The position numbers and the translations under genes were made by a program. DNA of 64,000 bases from Apostichopus japonicus (Eukaryota; Echinodermata; Holothuroidea; Aspidochirotida; Stichopodidae), in the NCBI RefSeq assembly GCF_037975245.1, contig NC_092564.1, positions 7,096,984 to 7,160,983 on the forward strand, read 5' to 3'. Positions 1-12,755 of this stretch are shown here, one piece after another. Within the stretch, counting starts at the first letter, position 1. Each line of letters begins with the position of its first letter. Below the pieces are notes generated by a model. That model was not told the origin of the DNA. It did no database searches and saw only the letters and a program-made list of their open reading frames with translations.

Positions 1-1
1 A

Positions 2-484
2 ATGAGATTGCAATGGGACCAAAGTTCACAACAACATGGAGTTGAAATCCAAGGTATTCAAGAAATTATTTTAGGAGAGAGTTTTGCACTCACAGAGACT
101 CAATTTCATAACTGGCATAGTCTATACGAAGATGAATATGTCCATATACATCCAAAGCAAGTTGACAATGGCATTTACTCTAGGTCAATATACAGTGAAT
201 TACATAGTCTGAATGATCGAAATAGGTTACTGAGTTTAATACCCGCCGAGTTAGAAATCACAACACTACTGCTTGATAACAACGATGAATCGCAAACCAC
301 GGGAGACATAAACATTCCATTTCACTCTGACGTGTCGAGTGACAGTGACAGTAATGAAGAAAGTGACAATTTAAGTGGGATATCTGAAGTAGGAAATAGT
401 GATGTAAACAATAATCTGGGATCTGATGGTGCTGTAGCATCTCCTGACAGTGGCATCATGGATTCTGAAGATATGTCACCAGAG
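2..484 (+). CDS. NFE2L1-like: CNC-bZIP exon A (NRF1-type N-terminal segment)
   Basis: Open in the frame of base 2 and ends with a complete codon before a GTAAAG donor at 485. It encodes an IQEIILGESFALTETQFHNW stretch that resembles the region following the ER anchor in vertebrate NRF1, then an acidic, Ser-rich segment. The exon's 5' end is outside or at the very edge of the window. The open frame runs on past 484 into intron sequence and a poly-T run (about 640-665), which is not coding. Confidence 0.85.
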
Positions 485-3400
485 GTAAAGTACTGTGACC
501 AGCAACATTGGCAAACACTGTTGAAGTTGTGTTATGTACTTATGTGGCTTGTAAAATTCACAATGATCTGTAACTTAACATTATCTGTGCCTTGTGTTGA
601 AACACTGGGTAGTATTCTGACAAGACTACTTTGTACAGGTTTTTTTTTTTTTTTTTTTTTTTTTTGGTCATTGAACTGCAATTGTTACAAATGGTTGTTA
701 TATTGGTATCTAAAGATTACTTTTGCCATCCATAACCCCAGTTCTACTGAACAAAGTGGCAAATCGTAATGGTATAGCTTCTTTTTCCCCATTTCCTTGT
801 CCAGGTACCAGAAGAAGGCAAAGGTTACATATGGCTTGTTGACTGTCTTGATGGATGATAGATGGATGAATTTTTATTTAATCAGTCTTTTTTTTGTTTC
901 TCTCTTCCAGGATCGGGATCTTATAGAAGCCTTATGGAGGCAAGACATCGATATGGGTATCACGAGGGAAGATTCTTTCCCAACAAAGGGAGAGATGGAG
1001 CTGGAGAAAACCAAACCTGTCCAAGAGAAAGCTCCACACAGTGATTGGCAATATAACATAGACTGTGAAACTGGTGAACAGCTCCCAATTCCTCGCACAG
1101 GCCCACCCACAGAATCTACCCAAGTTGTTCCCAGCCAGGATGTTACTGTGCCAGACAGCAGGGGTCTTTCATTCGAAGATTGCCTTAATCTCCTGGATAG
1201 CTTCAACCCACAAGTAGAGGACCCCTCCTCCAGTGTCGTACCTCCGTTGGTGGATGCAGTTGAAATTGAACAGAGGTGGCAAGATTTGGCCAGCATTTCC
1301 GAACTCCAGATGTCCCCACTGCTAGCGGGTAATAACTCTGTAGATGCCGCACCAAGTGGATTTCCAAATGCCACCTGGAACAGCAGCATCCCGGCCGATG
1401 AACAGAATGTGTTTGCCTTCAATGCCACTACCAATGGCAATGTGAACCTCCAGAATGCCACCAGTCCACAGATGTCATTGTTCAACAGTACCTCCCAACA
1501 AATGGCAACCAGTAGACTGTTGGCGGTCGATATTCAAGACGGTGAACTATTCTCGAGTGTCAACGATACCCAAATGAACACTTCCAGTAGTGCAGAGCTG
1601 TTTTCACCAATCAGCAGCTTCAACAATATGTCCATCAGTGCTGTACCCCCATCCCCGGCCAGCAGCCAGGGGTCATCGGTCAACCTCACCATGATGATGT
1701 TGGATCAACAAGAAATGGAGCAGGAAAACAGCACCGTCTCACCTGTCCCTGCTACAGCGCCACAAAATCCCTCGCTGCTTTTGGACCTCCTGAATTCCAC
1801 CAAGAGTACCATCAATGAGACAGAAATGGATTCTGACATGCACGAGTTGGACAGCATGATCACCATGTTGGCTTCTTCTATCAATGGGGAAGATGGCAGT
1901 AAGTATATTCTTAACCATACATAAATGACCAATCAAACCAGTGCTTTAGTGTTTTGCATTGACAGAGAAGCTTCTGAAGATCATAAAACTATAAATACCT
2001 CTATGATTTAAAAATCATAACCAGAAAGGTTTAAGTGTACCATTGTTAGAGTGGAGCATGGTGAATGTGAAGGCAGAAGCAGCACAGTCAGTAGAAGACA
2101 GTGTTAGTGAAAATTGTCTAGCAAAGTGCACGCTTACAAGTAGGTAAAACAGTATAGATCTGTGTTGAACAATGAGAGATCTTCATCTTATGTTACCTGA
2201 CTGAAAAATGAACATGAAATCAAAGATCACAACACTGCACTTTCCTTTGTAGTTAAGATGTTCCTGTGGATCATTAACTTTGTTCCAATTGGTAATTTTT
2301 TAATTTTTTTTTTGTCTATCTTTCTTCCTGTATCAGGTTTGGAACTCTTGAGTGAAGATGAATCCTTCAGTGCTGACGAATCAGAAGGCAGCCTGGAAGG
2401 TGCCACTGGATTCAATCGAGAAGCATTGAAACAAGAGTTTGGGAAAGGATTCACCCGAGGTGGGTAGTAGTTTTAACTTATTATTTGGGTATTGAACAAC
2501 ATTGTTGGCTTACATGTAATGTTTTTTTTTCTTTTTTTTCCCTAAATTGCCAAAAAGGCCGTTCTGATAGAAGCATATATGCTAATGTACCAACAAAAAA
2601 TTTCCAATAATTACTACTAATGGTCAGTTGGACTGCCTGCTATGGCATTAGCGCTAGAGCTACTTTTATACGAGTGATTGAACTTTCTTGTATTCCTTGC
2701 TAACCTTTCTCATATAAACATTGAAGCTCTCTCTCTCATAATTCCATTGTCTAGTTTTGGCATACCTGACCTAGCAATTACTAAGTTGTAATGTTACAGT
2801 ATGTCATTCAGGTAGTGTCCAAAGTAAGTGAATATTCACTAGTTGTATGTGGACGAATCACAGTGGTTTTTGCTAGTACTGTCAAGATTTCAAATCTCCA
2901 TTTGCTTGTTCTTCATTATAATTTGTGCTGCTCTAGAATTTTCACAAATCTTGTGGATTGATAAGATGAAAACGTTTTTCCTTCTTGCTATTGTTTGTTT
3001 AAGAAACTTTTCTTTTTTCGTCTGGTTGGTTCTCTCGACTTCTTTACTGAAATCGCTTGTGATCTTGGATCTCCTCCAAATTTTCCTGAGGATGCAAGGA
3101 TCAGGTGGTTTGGTCTCATATCGATGAATGGAAGAAAAGAGTGAATGCATGATGCACTATGTGCTTAGAGGAAAATGGATAAAGTTATGAATTGTGTTAG
3201 TTCTCACCGCTAGTCTGTCATTTCGATCAACATTACGTTTTAGTTCCAATGTTCTGTGAACGGTTCGAAACATTTCAGTGGAGCTGGAGATTTTATCCTC
3301 TAGACCGGGGCAGCGTGTCTCCTCGCTAAAGAAATAACCTTCAAATCAGACCAGGGTCACACTAATCAAACAGATGGACCTACATTGTAGAAGCCACCCA

Positions 3401-6400
3401 AACAAAGATTCACTCTAGCTTTGTCAGGTGATATGGCTCATGGCTTGCAAATTTAGAAGAAAGAATCCCAAGTGGGTCAAAGCAGTAGTGTGCTGGTTGA
3501 ACCCATGTCTTCATAGTTGCTGACAATTTGAATGGTTTATTTTATGGAGCAGGAAGGGTAGAGAAAAGATGTATCTTTCAAGGTCACAGAAAAAAAAAAC
3601 TTTCTGCTCCCTCCAAAAGATAAGCTTTTAGTTGTTTAGCTTTCAAGAGTTCGAAGAGGGCAACTTTCCAATCAGTCAGCCTGAAAGACCAGAACACCTT
3701 AACTAAAATTTTAAAGGTGCTCAATGCAGGGTGGTGGCGTCTAGTATTTGTCGAGTGCAGCTTGCCAATGTTTGTAAGTGATTGGTCTAATTAAAACTTT
3801 CCATTGATATTAATCTGTATGATAGATTTTAAATATTTCCAAGGAATAACCAGTATATACTGTCAAATTTCAACTGCATGTTGGGAGGCACAATGGCAAT
3901 GCTTTAAACCAATTTAATCCGCTCTGACCTCTATGTTAATTTCTTACACCCTTCTATGTTTTTAATGTGTTACACGATCAGTACTGAACTCAAATGCGAG
4001 CTGCTTGATATGTATAGTGCAGGAAGAAGTAATGTACAGTGCTGTGCCTTGAGTGCAGTACTATAACTTGGGCATGTGACAGCACATACATAATTGACAC
4101 TGCACTGCAGTAGAAATACATACACACACACACACAAGCAAGGTTATGGAACAGGAAGTGTACAAAAGGTTTATGATATTAGGAATAACAGGACTTTTCT
4201 ATTTTGTTAAGTACCACATATATAGGTATTGCATATTGGTAGTACGTATAACAACTTTGTAGGAATTATTTGTTTGAACTTTCAATGCACTTCCTTCTGA
4301 AGAAATGTATGTTGAGTTGTATAGAAACAATCTGCTCACCACAAAAGGGAGGGAGTTTAACACAATTGGCTTGAGTTTCCACGTTATGACTCATATTCTT
4401 AGGAAATACTTCCATGTATAAAGTTTGTGTAGCTCAGTCTCGACGGCACTGAATTTTGTGGCTCTTTTCAATAGGTTCCCAGCTTCCCATGTACAGATAC
4501 TGATGTACTTCCTTGCAGATTGTATGTCCATTTTACCATTTTGCGATGCTGCACTGGATAAATTATTCCCCGATCCTCGACTACTTTTAGATTCCTTGCC
4601 TGAAGGCTCAAGGAATCTATGCGATGGTGATTGCATGTGTGTATGTGACACCCTTGGCTAGTAAACACGATAACTCAACAATGGCAAGTTGGATTGAAGT
4701 GGTACTTGGTACATAGAATCCTATCGAGGTGCTCATGTCATGAATAATAATGAGGTCATGGGGTCTAACGTAAAAATATTCAAATGCTAATAACACTGCA
4801 ACCAAAAGTCAAAATTTATTTATACTTGGTATTAATGTGTTGGTAGATAGCGGGTACATGGTGATATATGTTCAAGTTGATATTATGCATATAATTTATT
4901 AGGGGCGTAGCTTAAGTTAATTTTCACTAAAATAGCTTGTAAACACGGGAACTGAACAACGACAAGTTGGATTGAAGTCATACTTGGTACATATATTTGC
5001 CATAGTGAGTAGAAGAGCCCTTCTGAATTTGGTGCTCATCTAAAGAATAATAATGAGGTCACAGGGTAAAATGTAAACATTTTCAGAATTGAGTCATACT
5101 TTGTGTGAATAGTGTTGGTAGATAGCAGGTACATGATAATAATGTATGTTCAGTGTGATATTATGCACATTTATTTGGGGCAGGGCTTGAGTTGATTTTT
5201 GCTAAAAATAGTCTAGTAGTGTCTGTGACCAGGATTGAGTCGTGTACAATACTGCAACATTCCATGTCTATGGCAACTTTCGTTACTCTTCCTGGTTTTA
5301 CAGTCTGCCTTGTCAAGTAAATCACAACTCTCTGTTCTTTTGTTATGTCACTTTCTCGCCAGATTGTGTTGCTTGGGTTTTTTTTTTTGCTGAACTGGCC
5401 AAACTTTGTGTGTGTGTGTGCTTTTCAGTATTTTGTTTGTTTGTTTGTTCCAGTTCACAGAGATAATCGGGTAGATTAAACTTTTTTCTGGAAATTTTAA
5501 TCAATGCTTAAGTACAACTTGTTCCTTTCTTTGTTAATTTCATGTTAAACCTGATAGAGCAGCATCACAGTGTGTATGAATTCTAACAAACACAAATTAG
5601 TCCAATGAAAAATAGTCAGATTGATACCCATTCAACTTCATTAATTTTTTTTTCTCATAAAACGTTTTTTGTAAACCTTAAAATTGCAATGCAAGTTGAT
5701 ATGTAAGACAGTACCCCAGGATCATAAATTCTTTGATTTTAATCTAATGGTTGGGTTGATTGTGTTGCCCAACTTGTTTAGCTATTTTTGTGGTCTGTGA
5801 TGTTGTAACCACTATTTTTATGGTGATGAAAGGTTGAATTTAATATAAATTTTTGTATGGAGATGAATCATCGAGAAACCCTGGTATTGTACTGTCCTGG
5901 CAACCTGAGCGAGGTTAGTGACGTCATGACTACGCAAGTTGGCCGATGGCTTTGTTTGTCTGGTTATAGTCAAGTGACTTCTGTGAATGCACTCATCCAA
6001 AGTACTAACCGGTGGAACCCGTAAGCAATGGTTCATGCCTATTTCAGGTCTTCAGAAGTGATTCATTCGGGTAGATTATGATGTCAGCACAGTGACGTCC
6101 ACAAATCTCCCACAGATTACTTCCTTTTCGGGCATAAAGCCGGCAGCTCAGTCAGGAAATACTGCTGCATATGCATGACAGGAACAAAAACAGATGACTC
6201 GTCATTCAGTTTACCAAATTTTTCTGTGTGTGACTTTCTGTGGTTGCATTGGTTACCCTTCTGAGGGGCATTTGGAATCAAGCAACTGTACGGAGTTGCT
6301 GCACAAACTTTAATCGCTATCTGTACTGTGTGTACCTCTTGTGTTAGGATGGCTGTACTAACCTCTCTGATAGTCTCGGCTCATCTTCATTTCACATCTG

Positions 6401-7667
6401 CTCACGAGGAAGACATGTCATATTTTACTTTAGGTGGGGCTATCTACCTCTTTTTTTTTTTGGCTGTGTTAACTTTATTTTGTGTGTGTGTGTTTTATTT
6501 TTTTATTTTTTTGTAGCCTTCACTGAATATTGTTTGACTTACTAAACCATGGTAGTAGTACTACTATAAACATTTATGTTTTAGTACTTTTTTTATGTAT
6601 TGATGTTCACTGAACATTGTTTGACTTACTAAACCATGGTAGTACTACTACAAACATTTATGTTTTAGTACTTTTTTATGTATTGATGTTTAGCATGTAC
6701 AGCACTGGTGCTAGTGCTGTATCAAAGTCTTTGTTTTTTATTCGTAAGCTTAACTGCTGTTTACTACACCCTTGTCTGGCTACTGCATGCATCATCTGTG
6801 TGTTAGTTGGTGTCACAATTCTGTTTTACATTGGACTTGCTGCAGTATATCTCTCTACAACCGACCATAGGCCTTTTTGTATCTGTGTAACTGTGTCTTT
6901 CAATGCCATTCTCAGTGCAGCACATACACTACTCTAGTTACCTGTCTGGTACTGTTTGACTAATTTCATCGTTCCTCCTTTATTTGTATATTGCAGGTGG
7001 AGCCTCTCCTTGCCACAGTGATATCAGTGCATCGAGTTCCCTCGACAGTAACCAGAATTCGGACAGCATCCACCACAATCATTCCTACGCATCTTCATCA
7101 GAGGCGGGCAGCCCGAAAGGTTTCCGGTCGTACAACCGGTCCAAGAACGGCAGCTTTGATGAGGACGGTTTCAACCGGCCCTCCAGGGACGAAAGACGAG
7201 CCAAGGAGCTGAACATCCCCATTCCGATCGAGAAGATCATCAATCTCCCCGTCGACAGTTTTAACGACCTCTTGAAGAAGTACGATTTCAACAACAAACA
7301 ACTACAGCTCATCCGTGACATCAGGCGCCGCGGCAAGAACAAAGTCGCCGCCCAGAATTGCCGCAAGCGAAAGATATCGGCCATCCAGCAGGTGGAAGGT
7401 TCGGTCGGCGCGATGCAGAACGAGCACGACAAACTCCTGAAGGAACGCGACAAGGTTAACGAAGAGCTGTCCGTCATGCAGTCACGTTTCGACGACCTCT
7501 ACAACCAAGTTTTCCAAACCATGCGAGACCGTAACGGGGACCTGGTAGACCCCAGTCAATTCCGGTTGGAAATAATGGAAGACGGTTCAGTCATACTGGT
7601 GCCACAGAACCGCACAAACTCGACAGGAAGGCATCACAAGACAGACCGAAAATACAGTTCAAATTAG
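2..7667 (+). CDS. NFE2L1-like: CNC-bZIP transcription factor, NFE2L1/NRF1-like (5' partial)
   Basis: Seen: four exons (2-484, 911-1898, 2337-2459, 6997-7667) join in frame with GT-AG introns and give 754 residues from base 2 to the TAG at 7665-7667. In order: an NRF1-type segment (REIILG/QFHN-like block, about residues 18-55), an acidic stretch with DSGIMDSED, a DRDLIEALWRQDID block (162-175), ETGE (214-217), 13 N-x-S/T sequons (about 300-465), an acidic exon, a CNC domain (about 596-637), the basic region with VAAQNCRKRK, a zipper, and a GSVILVP tail. Known: NRF1 is ER-anchored, glycosylated, then retrotranslocated, de-glycosylated and processed to activate proteasome genes; NRF2 uses ETGE and DLG motifs for Keap1-driven turnover. 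Inferred: this gene combines both types. The ER-anchor segment should lie upstream of the window, so the ATG at base 2 is probably not the true start. Confidence 0.93.
911..1898 (+). CDS. NFE2L1-like: CNC-bZIP exon B (Neh2-like ETGE, NST-like sequon cluster)
   Basis: Acceptor tctcttccag ends at 910; donor gtaagt starts at 1899; phase 0 in, phase 1 out. It encodes the LIEALWRQDIDMG block (DLG-like with Met for Leu), ETGE at 1067-1078, the LSFEDCLNLL and IEQRWQDL blocks seen in NRF family transactivation regions, then 13 N-x-S/T sequons between about 1330 and 1825. The sequon cluster corresponds by position and composition to the NST glycodomain of NRF1. Confidence 0.93.
2337..2459 (+). CDS. 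NFE2L1-like: CNC-bZIP exon C (acidic, Ser/Glu-rich)
   Basis: A short 123-bp exon between a polypyrimidine-rich acceptor (tcctgtatcag, ending 2336) and a GTGGGT donor at 2460. The reading phase (1 in, 1 out) fits exons B and D exactly. It encodes an LLSEDESFSADESEGSLEG segment typical of the acidic part before the CNC domain. Confidence 0.85.
4660..5215 (+). repeat. Diverged tandem duplication, about 265-bp unit
   Basis: Two adjacent copies (about 4660-4925 and 4930-5215) share, in the same order, caagttggattgaagt, tacttggtacata, ggtgctcat, aataataatgaggtca, gttggtagatag and ttgatattatgca-like blocks, with a small indel in the second. It is intronic. No coding potential is seen. Confidence 0.75.
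6521..6690 (+). repeat. Tandem duplication, about 85-bp unit, two copies
   Basis: Copies at 6521-6607 and 6608-6690 both start cactgaa(t/c)attgtttgac and end in tatgtattgatgtt, with few differences. It lies about 300 bp before the last exon of the CNC-bZIP gene. Confidence 0.9.
6997..7667 (+). CDS. NFE2L1-like: CNC-bZIP exon D (CNC domain, basic region, zipper, C-terminus)
   Basis: Acceptor ttgcag ends at 6996. It encodes a His/Ser-rich lead, the CNC domain from DERRAKELNIPIPIEKI, the basic region with VAAQNCRKRK (7344-7373), a zipper of about six heptads, and the conserved GSVILVP C-terminal block, ending TAG at 7665-7667. The exon is markedly more GC-rich than its surroundings, as expected for a conserved coding exon. 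Confidence 0.95.
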
Positions 7668-9915
7668 ACTTTGTCTCAAATTTAATGTCATCTATTATAA
7701 AGATCAAATAGTAAGTACACATTATTCTATCAGAATAGAATCCATATTATGTAGAGCTATGTAAGGAAGAAAAGTTCTAGTATGGCATGTGCCCCTCGCC
7801 GGTGGAAGTTAATTCGGCAGATCTTGAATTAACTAACGTGGGTTAAGTTCGTCTACGTATTCCGATACACTTGTTCTTCCCTAGTTCATCTGCAAGTTTA
7901 CTCTCATGTTGATAGGCCTCAGTGTTGCTCATTCTTCTGGTAAGGTGTTTTGTACTCAAATGCAATATAATATTGCAGAATTATTAATACAAAAGAGAAA
8001 AGCTGTTGTTTCTCTCTTTAAGCCAGTGAGAGAGCTTAAATTCGGCACTACAGTGCAGTTCCAACAACGTTCTACTCGAGACAAGTTTTAGGTTCAAAAT
8101 TTTATGACAACTTTTGAATTTGGCACTTGATGGGATGGATGTGTCACCGGCAGGGGTGTTCCTACAGTACATAAAGATTACCAGAACTATTTGTAAATAG
8201 TGTGTGTATATAAGGTACATCCTACAATGTATATAATCTGTAAAATCAACAAAGTTATATTTTATACAATTTTTTTTTCTTTGAATGATTGGGTGAGACC
8301 TAATTCCATTGGCAAGCATATCTGTGCAGTTAGATTCAAAAACAAACTGTACGATTTTAGCATCAATTTACTGTGCTGCAATGACATTGCTTTTACTGGA
8401 TGTGTGAGAAATGATGTGCCATAGTTGAGAAATATCTTAGTAATTATTCCTATGGCTTCATCCACTTGCATAGCAACTGAACTAAGCTTGTGTTGCAATA
8501 TGCAGGGTTGTATCGATAGCTTTATCGTTTTCTTGCAGACATTCACTGCGGATGTAAAAGGCAGTTTTTACTATCGAAAATGGCAAATACCTTAAAGCAA
8601 CATATTTATGCTCATAGAGTATTTGGGGTGGGGGTGTGGGGGGTGGGTTCATCTGGTTGAAAGGCTGCTGACAATGCATTCATTTCAGGCAAAGAGGAAT
8701 GATTTCGGTCATTCTAGCTCTTTCCTATTGGATGACAAGAAGAGAAATTCTGAATCCCTCACCCTGAACAAATTTTCATCGTGCAAAGTTAGCGGCCATG
8801 ACAGATCCAAGCTTGTATATAGTGTAAATAGTTTGTTCATAGAATTGAGAAACTGAATGGAAGTTGCAATGGGGCAACCCTTTTGTTCTTTACATGTCAT
8901 GTTGCCTAAGATGTTTGGAATTGAGTAAATAGAGAAAAAGAAAGGATTACGAATAATGTTAATAATGTGTGTAATAATTAATAGCTGTAAATTATATATA
9001 TATACTGCTATACTCGGAGTCACATTTTTCACCGTAAGAGTGGCGTAGCAAAGGGGGTGAAATTCCTAAATAAAAACAGATTTATATCTTGTCTCACTAA
9101 AAGTGGAAAACAGTTGGGCAAAAAAGGAAATAACATTGTTGTGTTCGTTGAAGCATGGCATATGTGGTGGTTATTGCAGTTCTCATTGATATGTATTGTG
9201 CTATGATATGTTATTGTTCGTTATCTATTCCTTCATAAACGGTGTTTCATGTTAACATGGATAGAAGTGCACTTCTGAATTCCAGTAAAGGAAAACACTG
9301 GATGTGGGATTTAATCTAATCTCACATGTAATCTTAAATACCACCTCAATGCAATATTCTGTGACAAAGTCAATAAGTAGGCGCGATGGCCAAGGAACAT
9401 ATTTCCATCTGTGGAATCAACAGTTGAATTCGCTATTTTTATTCAAACTTCATTCACTTTATGTCGAGATTGTGCTATATGGCCACTTGTAAATTATTTA
9501 TAGCCAAGTCTTCTCGGGTAACGTAGCCAGAGGGTGGTAAGGTGAAGCGTCAGATGTGTTAACTTGTTCCTTCATGTTTCATGTGAGGAAAATGTTAACA
9601 CGAAAAAACTCAAATGGGTAATTGAACAAAAAAGAAGAAGAAAGGCCATTTGTCCTTATTAGTGTGTTGCCTGTCATGTGATGTGATCTCAATAATTCCT
9701 TTCTTATAATGGTTGAAACTGAATCGTAGGATGTTGTTTGTAAAGTCATATATTATAAAGAAAATACTACTTCATTCATTTGGCCAGTATGTTATTTTCA
9801 CTTCAGTAGGTACGACTGTGACACATTTCTTGGTTTTTGTTAAATGCCAATGAGAAACGTTTGCACTTGTAAATAAGTGTTCATGTTGGGTTGTGAGGGA
9901 AAAAATAAAACAACT
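7668..9915 (+). other. Probable 3' UTR of the CNC-bZIP gene
   Basis: Non-coding, AT-rich sequence directly after the stop codon. Candidate polyadenylation signals include aataaa near 9068 and 9905. No other gene is seen. The true end cannot be fixed from sequence alone; a long 3' UTR would be normal for this type of gene. Confidence 0.5.
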
Positions 9916-12535
9916 AGTATTATGTTATAACAGTCTTTATACTTCATTCACTTGTTGTCTTCAATCTCTTGTCACATTGCGATATTTGCAAAATTATCCT
10001 AGAATGGAACAATGCAGTCAAAGCTATCCTTTCGTGCATGTAAAGAACACATGCGATATCATATGGTACTGAATACTCTCACCCTTTTCACTCCCCCCCC
10101 CCCTCCACGAACCCCATGTATTCTTGCAATTGAGGAGCTGGGTTATAGCCCAAACAATTTTGCACTTTATGGTTCGATTCAAATAGCGAACGCTTATGAT
10201 AAATCTGCCCTCCTCTGTTCCTCCTCTACTGATTATATTTGGGAACGAGAATATCACCCACAACATTTTACATGAAAGTTTAATAAACCTCTCAAACGTT
10301 TTTCCCATCTTCCGCCCTTCACCAATAAGCGGAATTGGTCGAAATGTATCTGAGTAGAAAATGCCTACCACCCTTCCCTTCTCCATCCCTCTACGACCCT
10401 ACCCTAATTCATCCTACCACCCTCCCCTGCTCCATCCCTCTACCATTGTTCCCGTTTCCATCCCTCTACCATCCTCTCTACCCTTCCCAACTCCATCCCT
10501 CTACCAACCTACCCTACTCCATCTCTCTACCAACCTACTCCACCCTCCCATACTACATCCCTCTACCGTCCTTCCCTTCTCCATCCCTCTACCATCTACC
10601 CTACTACACCCTACCCTACTCCATCCCTCTACCAACCTACTTCCCCTCCCCTACTACATCCCTCTACCATCCTTCCCTAATCCATCCCTCTATCAATCTA
10701 CCTTACTACATCCTACCCTACTCCATCCCTCTACCAACCTACTCCACCCTCCCCTATTCCATCCCTCTACCATCCTTCCCTAATCCATCCCTCTACTAAA
10801 CTACCCTACTTCATCCCTCTACCATCCTTCCCTACTCCCTACTCCCCCACCCCTATCCATCCCTCTACATTGTTTTGTTTATCCCCCCCCCCCCTACAAT
10901 TTTACCAAAACTCAACTAAGATTGCAATATCAATATAAGGACATTATCATGATCAAAATCGACCCTTCCCAAAGCAATTGCTTTTATCAATACGTTCGTT
11001 TATGTTTGTTTTGTTATGCAAATGAACTTACCACAGAAAATCATAAATTGAGACAAGTAGACTGCTACCTTCCACTATATTGTTTCACTTTATCGATCCA
11101 AATTATTCATAAATCATGAAGCGCTATAGACTCTGGTCTGTCTTGAAAAGAATGCTCCCCATAGATACAGTCTGTAATTAAGAGGATAATAATAAGGATG
11201 ACTCCCTGTAGGTTATATACGTGAGCAATTTTAATCTTTCTTGTAAATATGGCGGGCATTGCCAGTTGTTGCACATTCGAATTAAGTCCCTACACACGTT
11301 TGCAGTCATTTTGACGCAAATCTTTAACTCGGTCGTAAGTTATGTCACCTCAGTCGGTAAGTATACGTGGTTACCATAGCAGATTATCTACACAATCGTG
11401 CAGGGTGTGTTTCTCGAGCCCCTGTGAATCTTATTTGAACAATCCATGACGTCGTATCGTATTTATCATTACGTACGGCGCATCGAAGGAGAATAAATAG
11501 TCGCTTTTAACTTCTGTCATATAGGTGATTGGTGGGTGGCATGTCGAGTGCTCTCATGGATTGATTCAGTTCAGTTCCGTGATGGGAGTGTCCTATGTAG
11601 CGTATTTACCCACGTATCTGCGTATGCTAATCAAGCATACGTCTAAAGGGGGTGTGAATGAATGGTGCAGTATGGGTGTAACCAATCATAAGAGCGTGTC
11701 CATATCCAGGTAACGTCGGAAAGTAAATAATACAAAAAACTTGTTCACTCTTTCGTGACCTAATTTTTTTTCTGTAAATACTAACATTTAAGTGAATGAA
11801 ATCAACCAAAACTTCCTTCAAAAGTTGTTACCACCTGTAGTCAGTTTTATAAAGTCGTTAAGAAGTTAGTGTCTGAATCTCCATATAATAATATTACAAG
11901 CATTTTCGTTGACACATCATGGCATGGTGATATATGTACATATATGTGCGAAGTTGAAACGGGATTTGTTGGTTGGAAAATGCAAGGGTTGTAAATGTCA
12001 TCTTCTTAGTCCCGATAAGTAAGTTTGAACCTGCCTCAAAAATGGTTAAAAAGTTAACGTAGAACCTTTGCTACACGTTCTATATCAATTATAATCAGAA
12101 TAATAATCATAATATAATCAGTTGCTTTGAAGTTGTAGAAGGAATTAGCAATCGTTCTGGCCTAACTATTAAAATACAATGCCCGTCACACAATACATCA
12201 ACGTGATATCCTATGGAATATGGAGAAAACGCGAAACAGAGCACCGAACCCCTCTACCCGGATCCCCCCCCCCCACCCACCGTTTTGACATTTAATGGAC
12301 GATTCAGGGGGAAAGTTCAAGTTTTTAATATATTGTCGTTATTTGAACTCCAAATACGACTGTTTAGATGAACTGTTTTATCAAGCCGTACTGACACCAC
12401 TTATAAACTTCCCAAACCCTCGGACCCCATCCCCTCCCCTCCCTATCCTGCCCCCCCCCCCCGGAATACCAAGACTGGGGCCGCGGTGAGGATAATGCCT
12501 GCGACGCATATCTCCCGGCTGAACCGATGTCTTAT
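9916..12535. other. Intergenic, no gene recognised
   Basis: Apart from the minisatellite at 10372-10870 and short poly-C runs (near 10095, 10885, 12265 and 12455) I see no coding exon, RNA gene or intact mobile element here. Confidence 0.5.
10372..10870 (+). repeat. CT-rich minisatellite (tccatccctctac units)
   Basis: About 500 bp of imperfect tandem units built on tccatccctctaccatcc and taccctac. It is pyrimidine-only over long stretches on +. The open frames through it are products of low complexity and not genes. Confidence 0.92.
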
Positions 12536-12755
12536 GTACACTCTAAGAAAAAAGGGTTCTAGAGGGGGTTCTCGAAATGAAGAATGGTTCTCGTCAGAAC
12601 CATGTGCCCTTGAAGAACCCATAAAGGTTCTTGATTCGTTTCTACTTGGTTCCATACCCACACAGAAAAGGTTCTGGGTACAAGATGGTTCCACAAAGAA
12701 CCCCTAATTGCACGAATAGGGGTTCTAATCGTACTTATCACAAGTGTGTACATGA
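12536..12755 (+). repeat. GGTTCT/AGAACC palindromic repeat element, copy 1
   Basis: Begins with tacactctaagaaaa and then carries many ggttct and agaacc words in alternating orientation, so the whole segment can fold back. The end near 12750 (cacaagtgtgtac) looks like a degraded inverted copy of the start. The family is also at 20310-20803. It has the make-up of a small non-autonomous foldback element; no protein is encoded. Confidence 0.65.

Larger units (their letters stand above)
2460..6996 (+). other. Intron C-D of the CNC-bZIP gene
   Basis: A 4.5-kb intron with no coding exon recognised. It holds two tandem duplications (about 4660-5215 and 6521-6690), short CA and TG runs (near 4118 and 5405), a perfect palindromic CRE at 5919-5926 and a CRE-like TGACGTCC near 6092. 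Open frames inside it are short and low in complexity and were not called. Confidence 0.7.

Noticed and set aside
805-860. Possible extra exon after a pyrimidine tract (ccag at 801-804)
   Set aside because: Exon A ends and exon B starts in phase 0 and together match the known family order without it; the segment has no clean donor.
874-1485. 203-codon minus-strand open frame
   Set aside because: Antisense shadow of the CNC-bZIP exon B, with no family features.
6617-6937. 106-codon frame with membrane-like segments in the CNC gene intron
   Set aside because: Lies in T-rich sequence overlapping a tandem duplication; no family features.
7085-7477. 130-codon minus-strand open frame
   Set aside because: Antisense shadow of the GC-rich CNC-bZIP exon D.
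10335-10799. Long open frames of 140-154 codons through the CT-rich region
   Set aside because: They are translations of a pyrimidine-only minisatellite (Pro, Ser, Leu, Tyr repeats) with overlapping frames equally open.
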